A stretch of DNA of 64,000 nt from Litomosoides sigmodontis (taxonomy: Eukaryota; Nematoda; Chromadorea; Rhabditida; Onchocercidae): contig OY718806.1 in the NCBI GenBank assembly GCA_963070105.1, positions 6,469,865 to 6,533,864 of the forward strand, read 5' to 3'. A program made the translations under genes and the position numbers. The notes beneath the pieces are model-generated. The model made no database searches. It was not told the DNA's origin and worked only from the letters and a program-made list of their open reading frames with translations. Position 1 is the first letter of the stretch. The number at the start of each line of letters is the position of its first letter. Below, piece after piece: positions 23,149 through 36,999 of the stretch.

Positions 23149-26100
23149 TTTTTCGTTCAATATATTATGCGATAAAAACTTTTCCAGTGAAAAATTTCCA
23201 TCGTTGAACTATTAAATTCTCAAAGAAAATGTTGATTTATGGAAACAAAATACACTTCATCGATTTGTGGATGCAGATATTGCTTCAAGGTATGCGTACA
23301 GCCATTAAAGGTGAGCCTGTAAGCACTTACTGCGGTGGCAGGAAAGTGATGCGGTGAAGATCAGAGCAATTAATAAAATTCACAAAAATAGGATAACAAG
23401 AAAAACACCGACATTTTCCAAAATTAAAAAATTTCATGTAGCACATGGTAATGAAAAATCTGCATGAGAAAATCGGATAGAATAAAATTGAAGATTTTAG
23501 ATTCACTTATAACGATGAATGCAATCATCAGTTTTGTTGCTGTTGAAATTATTATACGCCATAAGCTCATCTCCTGGCAATCATTGATTATATAAATATT
23601 TAAATTTATAATGCAAAAGCGACTGTATTATTGCGTTTGTGAAGAAAGAAGTTAAGTTCACTTTAAATTATCGTAAGAAAATTTCACGCAGACTGTTTCA
23701 ATTGAGACAGTTTCAATTGATATGCCGTGTAACAGTGGACCTAAGATTACATGCAAAAAAAAGGACTGAAAGACTCACTTTATGAAAGAATAAAAGTACC
23801 ACAAAATATTTAGTATTCGTAAAAATTGAGTTCCACACTAGATGTCATCAGCGAGCATACTTCTATTCGTTGTACAAATCTATAAACTTCATTCTCTCTT
23901 ACTGCACTTATTCGTATAATAATTGTTAATCATTATGACTACCTTAAGTGTCAGGCGGATTAGTATTTTCAGCTTTATCAAAGGGTAAGGAACGATGTAG
24001 TTGGTGATGCATCGTTGGCATGCAAAGATTTTTTTCTTTTTGGCCCCCAAAAATGGTATTTCATGATTTTCTTAAACCATAATGATTTGGTAGATATGAA
24101 ATTTTAATACCAACAAATTCCAACATAAAAGTCAAAGGAAGATTGCGGAATGAACAGAAATCAGAAATGCTGTCATGTGATGTTGGATGCTATACAGCGA
24201 TGACATGCTACCTAATTGAAGATAGTGATGATTTGAAAAGTGAAGATCAAAGCAATTCAACAGTGAAACACAAATAGTTGGAACACCTTTAACAGATTAT
24301 TGACAGTTCCAAACTTGAAAATTTATAAAATAACAATTGAGAAAAAATTAGCGTTAATGTGCTGGACTGTAAATTATAGTAGATGAAACTGTTTTGGCAC
24401 ATTATATGTAATGAATACTATTAAAGCAGAAGAGAGAAGGAAGATTTATGAGATAAGGAATTGAGCTATATGATTGTAGTGCGAGGAAGGGGAGTGATGA
24501 TTAGTTTTAAGTTGCTAAGCGCTAATGTTTAAAGTGCTGAAAGCTTTAAGAGGGACCTTCTTAACAGAATTAATGAGATGACTAAGAGGGTGATGAGATA
24601 TATTACTCATTTAGATTTATTCAAATTCAACATCATGTGGATACAACGTCGATCATTTTCTGTAATTGCCTTCGAGTGAAGCAGCAAGCTTGTACTATCA
24701 GGAATGCCTAAATGACAACAACTCAAAATGAGAAAAAAATATTAGTGAATAATTTTTGCGGTTGCCAACAAATAAGTGGAAATTTCAACTGCGAATGAAA
24801 AGTATTAACACTCTGAGAATCCCCTATCACGCCATAAGCAAGAACGAAGAATCAAAATATTGTATCGTATTTAACTAAGCAAAACACGAGAAAGAGAAAG
24901 AGCAAAAGTATTAGAGTTTGCGAAAAAAATCATACTGTTACTACAGATGAATTCTCATATATTGCATTGGAGATCATTTTAAAATAACTCTTAAGTGAAC
25001 TTAAAAAGTTGCGAAAACCTGCATTAGCAACCTCCAGGAACACATTTATGTGAGTTTGGAGTACATAACAAATTATGCATACCACTGGATATAATTCCCT
25101 AAAATAGAGACTGACGTTTTCACTTTCCTTAAATAGGATATGATATGTTGTTGCGTCACTAGTCATGGAACTAGTAGTTCACATTGAAGAGTAAAGCTTT
25201 TCAATAGCAAGTTCTCGGGATAGATCTAAAAGATTTGGGGTGTGGCTGGCTCAATTTAATTCTCACTTCAACTTACATTGAAACAATTAATTTTAATTCT
25301 ATAGACAGATCACTGTGAGCAATGAGAGTGAAGTAGACCAAATGCGAACAGAAAACATAAACGAAGTTTTCCCAGGAAAAAAGTCAGGTACTGGATGAAT
25401 AGATGAAAGGGAACGACTTGAAAGGAAACTTCTTGTAATAGTAGCAACAGCTGTCACTTGCGACAGCTGTTGCTACTACTACAAGAAGCTTCCTTTGGTT
25501 CTGCAAGTGTGCCTTTGATATCCCATTTTGCAGAAATGAGTAGAGTAGTGGAGGATAAAATTTCCCGCAGCGATTTATTCCTTGACTAAACCGACTAATT
25601 GGGTTTCTTTAATAAGCGATACGGATGTTTCGGCTGATTACAGCCATTAAAAATAATTAACAATTACAGCTTTTTTATTCAAATTGCTGTACCCATGATC
25701 CAATTAAATTCTATTTTACCGTTTGTTCCTTAAGAATTGATCATGAAAATCATTCCGCGATAAGCAATGCAATTAAGCACTTTGGAATTTCAAACTCGTG
25801 TTTGATGAACTATTCAGAGCAATTATATGATCAGTATCATAGTCGATTTTAATAATCAGCTTTATCCGCAATTCAAAACCACCCCAGCAACACTCTGCTA
25901 CTAATAATCGATTAAGTCATTCCGATAGTTTGAAATCCATATGGAATTCACAAACTATACTGTCACGACATCAAATCAGTCAGCTCACTTACATTACAGT
26001 GCTATTCTTTTGGCAAGTAACTAATTCCTTCTCTCTAACCTTCTCCATAATTGAAACTCTGTCATTGATCAACGTGATTTTCAAGTGCAAAGTTTTATCG

Positions 26101-27549
26101 ATTTACCTTCTTTGCTTGCTCATCCACATATATTGCATAAAATCACTTAAATTTTGAAATGTTGAAAAGCTTTGTAGCAAAAAATGAGATGTTGAAAACA
26201 ATAGTTTATTTAAGTATCCTACCTTTTTGGGTGGGTGGATGTTGGGCTATTTTTAGAAAAAGGCACTTTTAAGTGACATAAAAAATAGTGCTCTTTGAAA
26301 TAATGGCGCAGTGCAAGCTAATCTTCAAGTTATTGTAACCGATACGGTTAAAACTGGTTGCAGCCAGGAAAATGAAATATTAAACAAAAAGTGAAACTCA
26401 AAAAATTTATTCTACCATTTCTGTGGCTTAATTTGCTGTTTTAAACAACATAGTTATGAAAAAATTTTTCATAAGACATCCTCTAAAATTCATGATAGGG
26501 AAGATAGAAAGAATTGAAATATGGAAAGAAGATAGAAACTAAAATACTAACAAATCAAAATGGATCAAATGAAATTCTTCCTGTTATCTCCCCTTTTCCT
26601 GATAACGAATATTACATCTTAATTTTTTTTATGTAAAAAAGGTTGAATTCATTTATCTGTGATAATCTTCACTTGACTACAAACCAGTATATCAGAACGA
26701 GTATTTGCAGCAGACTGACTATATTAAACTTACTGCAAAATTTGCTTGTAAGTAGATGGATAGGTACGCCTCGAAAATACATTATGCTAAAATTCAACAA
26801 ATAATAGAATTTCCAACTGCACAAAATCTATATCTTAAATGAAAGAATTTGAATTATCGTAAAAAGAAATAAATTTCGCAAAAATAATATGAACCAAATT
26901 TATACGAATGCATTAAATACGTAAACAAACCTACTGACAAGTGCTTACAGACACTGTAAACTGTAAAACTACGAATGCATAAAAACCCACATTAAACTGA
27001 ACTTTCTCAGATGAATTAGAAGTTGAATAAAATAAAATGTGTTTTCTCACATATATTTTCAAGCGGCAGTTTTGTGAGTAATTTTGATGGGGAGTTTTTT
27101 TTTGCTTTGCTTTCATTTGTTGAATTTAAGATTTGTAATGAAAGAAAATGATTTTTTTTAAACATTATTACCGGGACGTAATTGGTTACAATGAAATCTT
27201 GAAAAATAAGAAAGAAAAGATCTACCGGTGGAAAAGTGTTGTTTAAGACATTACTCACTGAGAGAGGTATTCAACCAATTTTTGAAATATCAAGACTTCA
27301 GAAATTTTAGCTTACAGACACAGAATTTTTTAACCGAATGTACTTTAATATAATTTTAATTATGCAAAAGCAAAACAGTGTAAAGATGAACTTACACGAA
27401 GTTCTCCAATAATTTTTAAGATGTTTTTTTGTAGAGAAAGGAAAGTTAAGTGGATTTATTTATTCGATATGATTAATACTAATTTTAAATGAATCAACAG
27501 TATGAACCCAACATTTATCGGACGATGCTTTGAAATTGGAGGAATGTAT
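23149..27549. other. Intergenic region, no gene supported
   Basis: AT-rich DNA upstream of the GPCR gene. It contains a 15-base imperfect tandem repeat (23691-23720) and the strong hairpin listed at 25422-25495. Open frames are short and unlike protein. No RNA gene was recognised. Confidence 0.5.
25422..25495. repeat. Near-perfect inverted repeat, 34-base arms, 6-base loop
   Basis: Arms 25422-25455 and 25462-25495 are reverse complements except at two positions, separated by the six bases ACTTGC. The central 13 bases of the left arm are AGCAACAGCTGTC. A transcript would fold into a stem of about 34 pairs. It could be a small-RNA precursor, a cruciform or the core of a small inverted-repeat element; the sequence does not decide. 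Confidence 0.85.
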
Positions 27550-28690
27550 TTGCACGGATTCAAATGGCAATAAAAATTTGTTGGAATTTTACGAGAATGG
27601 CAATAATGTGATGAGGTAATTTTACTTTTCCCATTACAACTAGCCTTCAGCTTTACTGAAGAAATTTCTTGTGACACGCCGAAATCTTTGCGACAGGAAA
27701 AGTATTTTTACGCACTTCAATCAGTTAAGAAGTGAGATGCTAACGATTGGTTAACGGTAGTAGCCAACCATATGACATTGAGCGAAGTGTGCATCGATGG
27801 TCATATGTGGGCGAGAAGGACGGTAAGACTGAGAGAAGAATCATTGCCCAAAGACAAACAATAATTTTGACATTTATGGTTTATATGGTTCTGGAAAAAG
27901 TGGAAAAGGATGAGGAGACAGTGAGAAAGAAAGAACTTTTTAAAGAAGTTCTTCCCTTCCCTTGTCGGCAAATAAAAGACACATGAAAAGAATTAAAGAT
28001 CAAACGGAATTTCCAGAATGTATGAAAGGGCGCTAATCACTGATCCATTCTGCCTTGACAGTGTCATTAGAATAATTCTCAGCTAGCAGTTACTGCCATA
28101 ACTTCATCCCTTGCAAATGAGCAATAGCAAAAAATTATATGCTTAATATGCAAAAATCCAAGTACTGCCGGGGAACACGTGATATTAGAGACGACGGAAA
28201 AAGCACTGAGAATAAAGTTGAAGTCAACGAGTGCCGGCGATGGGATAGCAGAGGCAGATGTGATTGAATCGATTATCAAAGAAGTGATTCCCCATCACGG
28301 TTGTAACTGAGGGCAATTGATCAAGAACAAGCAAAATCCAACGAGAGGAAAAGTTATGGAAGTTTTGATAAATCTGAGCTGACAGCGACATCCCTGCATG
28401 AAAACTAGCAGATCGTCTTGTGTTAGGTAGTGAAATAGGTAGTTGGATTCGTGCAGCTTATACTCGATGTACAAGAAATGCTGAAATGAATTCAACAGTC
28501 ATCGATCATTTCGGAGCAATGTTAGTTGGGTGATGATGCTGCACAAGGTTGTATGGTAGGAGAGCTACTTAGCAACATCACTGGACTGTGTGCGATACGT
28601 GTGTGTACGTACCAACAGAACGAATCAATGCATATCGTCAAAGTATTTTGAAGCCATCGGAGACTTTTTACGCCTAAGCTTTTCACACAC
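27550..28690 (+). pseudogene. Coding-like fragments in shifting frames, probably a decayed gene, family unknown
   Basis: Several plus-strand stretches read like protein but do not stay in one frame. About 27525-27615 reads DDALKLEECICTDSNG and then LLEFYENGNN, ending at a GTAATT donor. Next, 27651-27701 (FTEEISCDTPKSLRQE) begins after CCTTCAG and fits in phase. Then 27761-27822 reads SQPYDIERSVHRWS. Further on, about 28120-28310 reads AGDGIAEADVIESIIKEV and ends in a stop; a last piece lies near 28540-28652 (GELLSNITGLCAIR). The first three can be joined with introns of about 35 and 59 bases, the others cannot. No start codon was found. It may be a pseudogene, an old transposon protein, or a poorly resolved real gene. 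Confidence 0.3.
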
Positions 28691-29153
28691 TTTGCATTAT
28701 AATACTTTTATTTCAACATCGGAATTGTGCTGCAATCTTTTCAGTTTTAGGCTGCAAGTCCTAGATGATTTGAAATCGTTCGCTTAACCGCATTTTGAAT
28801 AGTGTCTGTTAAAAATTATCGCTTCATTTGCATAATGTCTCTGGAGAAAGGAATTATTTAAAGACTGGAATGTTGCAAGTGGCAGTATTAATCGCAAGAG
28901 CAACCTACCGTGCAGTGCTTCTCCGGTCTCGATTTCATCTTCTGTTGGGCGAAGTGGTCTACCAGACGACTGTGTGGTTTTCAAGGAGTGCAAACTTCCG
29001 GGGACTAGTTTTGGAGTGGATAATATCTTCGTAACTGTAAAGTTGGACTTTTTTGCTTTCCTCTGAAGAGTATTAATCGTTATATGTTTTATATCTCAAC
29101 AATATTTTTCAAATAAATGGAATTAAGCAGAAAAAAGACTAATTTAGATAGAT

Positions 29154-31234
29154 ATGGCAAACGAGGAAAGGGTCAAGCAGTCAGATGTTAACGCAGCTGA
29201 TGTCAGTTGAAGTTTATAACATTTTTTGATTCCTTATAAAAAATCAGGCGTAAAAAAATGAAGGAGATTGATGATAGTTCTTTAGTGCTATTTTGTTGGA
29301 CGTGTTGGGCTTAGTGTAACACCGAGGCATGAAAAAACTTTGAAACACATCCATCGGTTTATGAATTCAAATAAGATAGTCTGAGAAACCACTTTATAAC
29401 AAAATTAGCTCATTTCTGGGACACTTTTTTTCATATTGAGAGAGTCAGTACTCGCAATGTCGTTGTAATTGTGTAGTCAAACAACTAACTTTGCTTAATT
29501 CTGATTAAGATGAACTTTTAAGTAATATTGATTCTCTAAAGCTTAATGAAACCTAATAATGTGATAATAAAGCTTACTGGTGACAAAAATGAATAATTAC
29601 TCATTTAGTCTTTTAGGAAGACAATGATGAATTGGAGAAGCTGGTTGCTTCTATTCAAATAAATGATCCTGAAGAATCGTCATCATTGGAATATATGAAA
29701 ATAATTGTAAATAATCTTTGTAATATTAAATAGATAAAACATTGAATTTCCATTCAAATTTTTCAATCGTACTTGTAAGAAATAATAAAATTAAAACATT
29801 TAGGATGAATTAACGAAATTTGTTCATTGTAAATCCAAGGCACTGGTCGAGTGCCAGAAGCTTGCTGAATATGGCATCGGAGTAATTAAAAAGAAACATG
29901 CGATGCAAATGCGAATGGACAAAGTGATTGAAAAGTATTTGGTATAAATTTAGCTTATTCAGAGTACTTCTAATTTCACAGACAAACTGAAATTGAGGAT
30001 TTCTTTGATTTCATCCCTCGTGGTTACACTTTCTCGCGAAAACAACTTGTTTTAGGAATTCGGCAATTTCGACAGCTTGGAAAGCGCCCATGCCAAAAAG
30101 CATGAGCTTGAACAACAGATCAGTCCTTTGATAGATAAGATCAGACATTGCAGTGAACAAGTCAGCTTTATACAGATGCAATGCGAGAAGGACTATCCAC
30201 AGGAAAGAATCGAAATTATTTTTGATAAAGTTCGTGAGGTTCAACGTGCCAGAGCTACAATGGGCTCTTCGCTTCAAACGGTATGAACGTTTTTCACGAT
30301 TGAATCTAATTTTATATTTTGTATTCGATATGTGGCGAACAACAATTGCGTTCTATTCACTTCCTACGTACGTATACTTACGTATATTGTACGTATACTT
30401 ACACTTACCTTCTTATAGTCGACGTTTATCTCATAGGTTGTACTTAAACATCTCTATAGTTTCAAGTATCTATCGCACTTACTATTTTTAATCTGCGGAT
30501 CTTTTAGGTATTCTTTAGTTGCATTTTGTAAATTAGAAATTGATCAATAGTACATCTGTTACTCATGGTATTAATTTTCCAAAAATTGCATAACTAATAT
30601 TAATTGATAGGATGGGAAAGGTGGGCTCTCGAAAGTTGATAAACTAAACGAGGAGATTAATCAAAAAAAGCCAATTTTGGATGAGGTTGAAGATTTGCTA
30701 AAAGAGGCAAGAGAACGTCAGAGCCAAGCATTCTTCCTTCACCGATCCGTTGCAGAAGTTGATGCATTTTATGCACGCCAAGTAATTTTATTTCTTTATT
30801 AGTATTGTTGAGATAATAAACTATTTATAATAAAAAGCTACTTACAAAAATCAAGGAAAGGCGGCCAGAAAATTCTGCACTTCTTAAAACAGAAGTGGAT
30901 TCATAATTTCAGGCATTGGAAGTGATGGTTAGAAACAAGCATTCATTGCAAACTTGTCTTGTGGGACTGGAAATGATGAGAGAATTATTCATACCAGATG
31001 AGGACACTATGAATTCCGAAGACTACCAGAAGGTTTGAAAAAATACTACATCATTATGAGGAGAAGCTCTAAAGAATGCGCTTAATAAAATAACTTCAAA
31101 ATCTCAGCTAAGAAGTAGGATTAGCTTATGTTTTGTTGGTTGACGCAAGGCATTCTATGCTTTTTAAAGCTTAAATTTACTTAGTTTTTCTACAGGACAT
31201 GATGAGAACTGCTGCGAGCCGTGATGAAATATGA
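29154..31234 (+). CDS. Coiled-coil protein of unknown family, 7 exons, complete
   Basis: Exons 29154-29201, 29617-29706, 29804-29941, 30056-30280, 30611-30781, 30913-31032 and 31196-31234 join to 277 codons. The protein starts MANEERVKQSDVNAAD, then an acidic stretch, and is then almost wholly helical and charged, with heptad-like spacing (KKHELEQQISPLIDKI, DKLNEEINQKKPILDEVEDL). It ends TAASRDEI. There is no signal peptide, membrane span or enzymatic motif, so a cytoplasmic or nuclear scaffold is likely (inference). All six introns fall in phase 0, so exon skipping would keep the frame. A TTTAG eight bases or so before the ATG could be a spliced-leader acceptor, as in many nematode genes; the leader itself is not visible. 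An AATAAA lies 42 bases past the stop. I do not recognise a named family. Confidence 0.8.
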
Positions 31235-31275
31235 GGAAAAATTTGACGGGGTTACGAAGGAAACCGATAACGTGA

Positions 31276-31281
31276 AATAAA
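31276..31281 (+). terminator. Poly(A) signal AATAAA of the coiled-coil gene
   Basis: A perfect AATAAA 42 bases after the stop codon at 31232-31234. Confidence 0.5.
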
Positions 31282-33586
31282 TGAAAACCTTTCACATATA
31301 ATTTCAAAGTTTTTTTGTAGCCATTTATTCAACTATATCATTTTTAAAGCAGCGTAAGAATTAGTGCTGTAAAACTTTTAATTTCAATTTATGCACGCAG
31401 AAAGAGCCACAAAAGCTTTCGGAATTTTTTTAAAAACGTGACCTATAAAATTTGTCTTGTCCTTTTTACCAGTGTTTTCCTTGGTCCTCATATCAAAAAT
31501 AAAGCATTTTGATATTTCATAAATTTGTTTAAAAAATTGGTGGCAGTTCTGAGGATTTCATGTGCGACATACAAATCTAAAGTTGCTTGATCTTCAGGAT
31601 GATTCGCTGACCCAATTAACGTTGTCATTTCTTCAAGCATGGACTGTGTTAAATATTCTTATAAAGCACCCTATCTTTAGTTAACGACAGTTCCATAACA
31701 GACCAAGTACTTATAAAAAACATGTATATGAAGCTATCTGTTTGGGAGCAGGCAACATTTCAGGTTAATCCAATTCTAGCAGACTTCGAAATTATCAAAA
31801 TAAATAGCAATTTCAGCACCTGCTAACAAATTTACTTTATTTTGTAATATCTAATTCTTCTGGCAAGGTGGGAATGAAAAAAGAAAATATTTACTGAGCT
31901 TTAAAATTATCCATAGTCGTTAACGTGATAGAAATTGGAGAAAAGTACTAAAGCATTCTTTTACTAATAAATGACAACTTTCAAAAGCCTTTATAAAATT
32001 TAAATAAAAAGGGTGAAATTCCATATCTTCTGTCTTCTTTCTAATATGTCTTCCACCTTTGCCGTCTTTATTTTTTGATGTCAATAGTTCGGCAAGACGG
32101 AAGCATCTCTCTTGACTGTTGGTGGAAAGGTGGAAGGAAAAGGGTCGGTGGAGAACAGTTACGATTTTCAAAATAATCATAATGCAATCCCCTTTTTCAT
32201 GAGCATCAGATAGTTTGCAAAGGATTCACTGAGGCATTAAATTGGCCATTGCGTGAATATGAATTTTTTCTGTGAGCCTATTTTTCATCGTGCATATCAT
32301 TTTTTATCGTGACACTCTTCAAGGATACTGTGGTGTGCATGAATAATAATATTATTCCCAATATGTCATCAGCTGCATTCCCGACTAGAGTCTCTCATAT
32401 ATTCTAGTTTTCCAACACTGGAAAGGTGAATTTTTTACAAAGAGGCTTCAGTGAGATCTCATAATGTTGCCATCAACGGTAAACAATGAGTTGAAAGCTG
32501 ACAGTTGCAACTGTTCGTGAAATATCTCAAGATACGCTTAAATTTACGTGAAATAACTGTCAAATTTATTTAGAATTGATCGTTGCTCTTTTTACAATAT
32601 TTTGCTGTTTAATGAATCTTTCCTTTCAATTTTTCTTCCTCCGATCCTTTTCTTTAGTGAGGATCAGGTTTAAAAATCATTACAAGAAATTGCTTATAAT
32701 CACTATGATAAGTTTACACATCGAAAAATATTCATTCATTCTGATTTTTGCCAGAACTTTGGATTTTGTTCTGAGGTCAGAACGGAACTTTTCTTTCTTA
32801 AGTTACATCTTTAAAGCAGAAAACAATAACTTTGAATTTTCTGCTTGGAAACCCAAATATCAAAAATACGTAGCGTTATAAATGATAGAATTCTACCAGT
32901 TCGATTTCTGGTAGAATTCTACCAGTTCGATATCTGACTGACCTGGGCTCGTCATTAGTACGAAAATTTGAAAAATAATTTTTGCTTAGCAGATTTATGA
33001 ATTTTAGAAATTTACTAATGCTATACTTTACGTGGTACCACTCCGTTTCAGTGGAGGTGAGCCTATATCAAGTTTGTAAATCGAAATATTCTAAATAGCA
33101 ATCCAAGGATAAAATCTTGCTGTTTATTTTAATCGGCATAAATAAGAAAATAGTTTGAACAGTTTTCATTGATGCAGTTATTCAGATTAGAGTGATTTGA
33201 TCGTAAATCCGTCAAAGCGAATAATGAAGTAATGTCAAACAAAATGTACAAGAATAATCAGTGATGAGCAGTACAGTATATAGTAAGGTTTGATTGTGTA
33301 GCGAAGCGTGAATTATACAAACAGGATTATGATGGCTGGGTGTAATGACAGAGAACAGGAAAACAGACCGATACATCGGACCACTAATGAGGACTGCTTT
33401 GACCGACCAGCCACTAATTGACTTCCTTAAATCTACTCCATCCTTCGCTAAGCTCTAAGGTTGCACTAATAACCTGGTTCTTACTCCTTGGTCAAGGCAG
33501 AAGTCAGACAATATTCACTTACCGTAGCCGTCAGCTCTTCGCAATCATTGCATTTCTGTACTGCCGAAGATAATTCATTTCATTTC
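31282..33586. other. Intergenic, no gene supported
   Basis: AT-rich DNA. A minus-strand frame at 31920-32180 has a protein-like middle section but no splice sites that support it. A duplicated hairpin at 32886-32937 is listed separately. Nothing else is supported. Confidence 0.4.
32886..32937. repeat. Tandem 26-base duplication that also forms a 14-base-arm hairpin
   Basis: The 20-mer TAGAATTCTACCAGTTCGAT occurs at 32886-32905 and again at 32112 plus 800, i.e. 32912-32931. In addition 32886-32899 and 32908-32921 are perfect reverse complements around an 8-base loop. Probably a simple local duplication of a partly palindromic unit. Confidence 0.75.
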
Positions 33587-34055
33587 ATTCTTTTTCCTGC
33601 TGCGATACGCAGTGGTGCTGGTATCGCTCTGCTTCTCTGATTTGTGTACGCAAGAAGAAGTCACTCACAAATCGTTGAAACATAGAACTGCTAAATCGGA
33701 AATAAGCAACATCCGCGAAGAATTGCCTGATAAGTAGCTCATCATTAGAATCACTCCAGCCTTTGATTTGATTGCAAAACTTTTCGAAATGAAAAGTGCG
33801 CAATCTAGGAAAAAATAGCGAACGTAATAATTAGCATATGAGTTGAAATTTGCTACTTCATGTACTCGATAGTACGCACCTTCTGTGTTGACAAATTCAC
33901 AGAGGCTGAAGTCTTTTGTAAAAGAGTCGTGTAAACGATTCATCAACTCACGAACTTTTGCCCACAACCAGTTAATTTGAATCAGTAAAACACAATTGAA
34001 AAATTGGAAATGGATTATTGTACATAAACTATTGTATGTTATGATGGGAGCTGAT
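33587..34055 (-). pseudogene. Protein-coding-like stretch with one frame change, family unknown
   Basis: On the minus strand, 34055-33830 reads WAKVRELMNRLHDSFTKDFS and EFVNTEGAYYRVHEVANFN in one frame. From about 33830 to the TGA at 33587 a different frame reads FFPRLRTFHFEKFCNQIKGW and FFLRTQIREAERYQHHCVSQ. Both halves have the charged/aromatic mix of real protein. They cannot be joined by a canonical intron: the possible donors (e.g. GTGCGT after NTEG) are phase 0 or 1, while the acceptor CCTAG before LRTF needs phase 2. Either a single-base frameshift has broken one gene, or the pieces belong to separate exons. No family is assigned. Confidence 0.35.
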
Positions 34056-35407
34056 TAAACGAAGTCCATTAAAGTATTGTTGAGAGAAGATATAAAAATA
34101 TACATATATGTAAGAAGGCAATTTGGTGAAGAATGACTATCGTTTCTGCGTACATCAGCATTGTTTGTGCTTACACGCTTCTACGATCAAACATAATCTC
34201 AAAATGACAATCAATGTTTTATTTTGTCAATGGATCGCCCTTTCGAATGTGGCAGCAACCCTGTTTTGTTGTCTCCTGTTAGATTACCCTTCTGCATTCC
34301 AAGTTCTAAACACAGAACTGTCTAGATAGTCCAGAAAATCATGAATGAAAGATTTCCCTTTTCCGTGGCAACTGAGCTGTTTAAAGTTAAATTGAATAAT
34401 TGTGAGAAGCTGAGTCATTCTTTTGAGGTGTAATTATTCAATATACACATCATATATAAATATGCACATGACATGAATTTAAAAAATAGATTTCATATCA
34501 TTCATCCTAACCTATTTTTAGTACCGAAGCTCCTTAATAATCTTTTGACCTTTTCGCTCGTATTTCTACGGATACGATCAGTTTTTCCTTGGACTGTCAT
34601 GGATATAGCAAATTTGTCATAGTCACAATAAGAAACTATTATCATAGGAATTTTACATCAAATTCTACTTTAACTGTTTTTAATGCATGCAAACCTATCA
34701 ATTTTACAGTAACCCTTTAGTTACGCCTACGCAAGTTTCGAAAGAGCTGTATTTTATTACTGTTTTAAGAAATTTTTACTTGTTGAAGTCAAACAACTGC
34801 TATAATTGCTGTATCCAAATTAAGAAAATCTATTTAAAAAAAAAGCGATAATGAAATGGATTAAACGTTTCAATCCAATATTTTAACGAAATCTTTTTAC
34901 CAATTGTGTAGGAAAGAAACGGATATTTCAGTGCATTACTGCTCATAAGTTCTCATAATTGGGCATCCAAAAATGACGAAGTAAGTGGATTTTTTGTGGA
35001 TGAGCGATCACTTTCCACATGAACGACTCGCGACGACCAGCGGAATCTTTTCTGTGGTCCCAGCACAATGATTAGTATTCCGGATTTTAGATTCTCTTGC
35101 CTTCACTGTTTATGTATGTGTACATGCATTTGCTGTACTTTCTGTCAGTTCAACTAAATTATTAACTGAAACTCCTGAAAAACTGAAAATCGGGGGCGGT
35201 GGTTTAGTATACGATCATATAATATAGTGAAGACGTCACTTGTTGTCGAAGTCTCATAAGTCTCCGCCCAGCAAAACAGTGGGTATTAGACGGAACGGAA
35301 GGTAGAGGGAATTGAAAAACAGTGTCGTAAATTGAAAGAGGTTTTAGTGGAAACTGTTTCCCTCTCCTCAACAACAATATTTCTCTTTACTGTTTACGAC
35401 TATCATT
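34056..35407. other. Intergenic, no gene supported
   Basis: AT-rich DNA left of the (TTA)n array; no coding-like frame or RNA gene was seen. Confidence 0.5.
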
Positions 35408-36382
<975 letters not shown>

Positions 36383-36999
36383 ATGATCGTACTCATTGAC
36401 AGATATGTGTAAAGTGATAGTACATACAAGTACACAGCGATAATGATTGAGGAAAGAAATGTGTACTGTGTCTTTATACTTCGCGATTTCTATTTTGTAG
36501 GTAACATCTATTAATAGCTCAAATTTTATTGCTGTAATCTGGATCAGAGCAAATATATTATGAGGTTTTTTTTCTTTCTGCACCTTTAAATAAACATGTT
36601 TTGGAGTTAGCAGTAGCATGAAGCACATTTAGATTAATTTTGACAGAAATTGAAAATTTAAACCGCACAGGTAGTGGGATGATATGCTAGATGTATGATA
36701 TGAAAAGGTTCTGCAATTTCTCTCTTATTTACCATAAATATGTGGAACATAAGAGAGGGAGAAATGAAACTAAATAAGTAAGTATGCCTGTCAACATTGG
36801 ATAGAAAGAAGCGCTTAAGAGGGTTAGCAGCGCTTGAGTTGTTTGGTGTGAAGAAGTTATGCCGCTGCAGCAGCAGTTGCGGCGCTAGTTGGTCTGGAAG
36901 GAACATTCCGGGAGCAAAATGTATTAAAACAATGCGCCAGGTTTTCATACTCGATAAATGTCCTTTTTCACATTCATTTTAGTATAAGTAACAACTTGA
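36383..36999. other. No gene supported
   Basis: Short frames on both strands (36371-36628 and 36658-36948 minus, 36797-36982 plus) have no supporting splice sites or recognisable protein. Confidence 0.45.

Noticed and set aside
27876..27905. Walker A-like string GLYGSGKSGKG
   Set aside because: It lies in a frame that stops at once and is out of phase with the flanking coding-like pieces; no Walker B or other ATPase motif is nearby.
31920..32180. 86-codon minus frame with a charged middle section
   Set aside because: No splice sites or homologous family recognised; composition alone is not enough.
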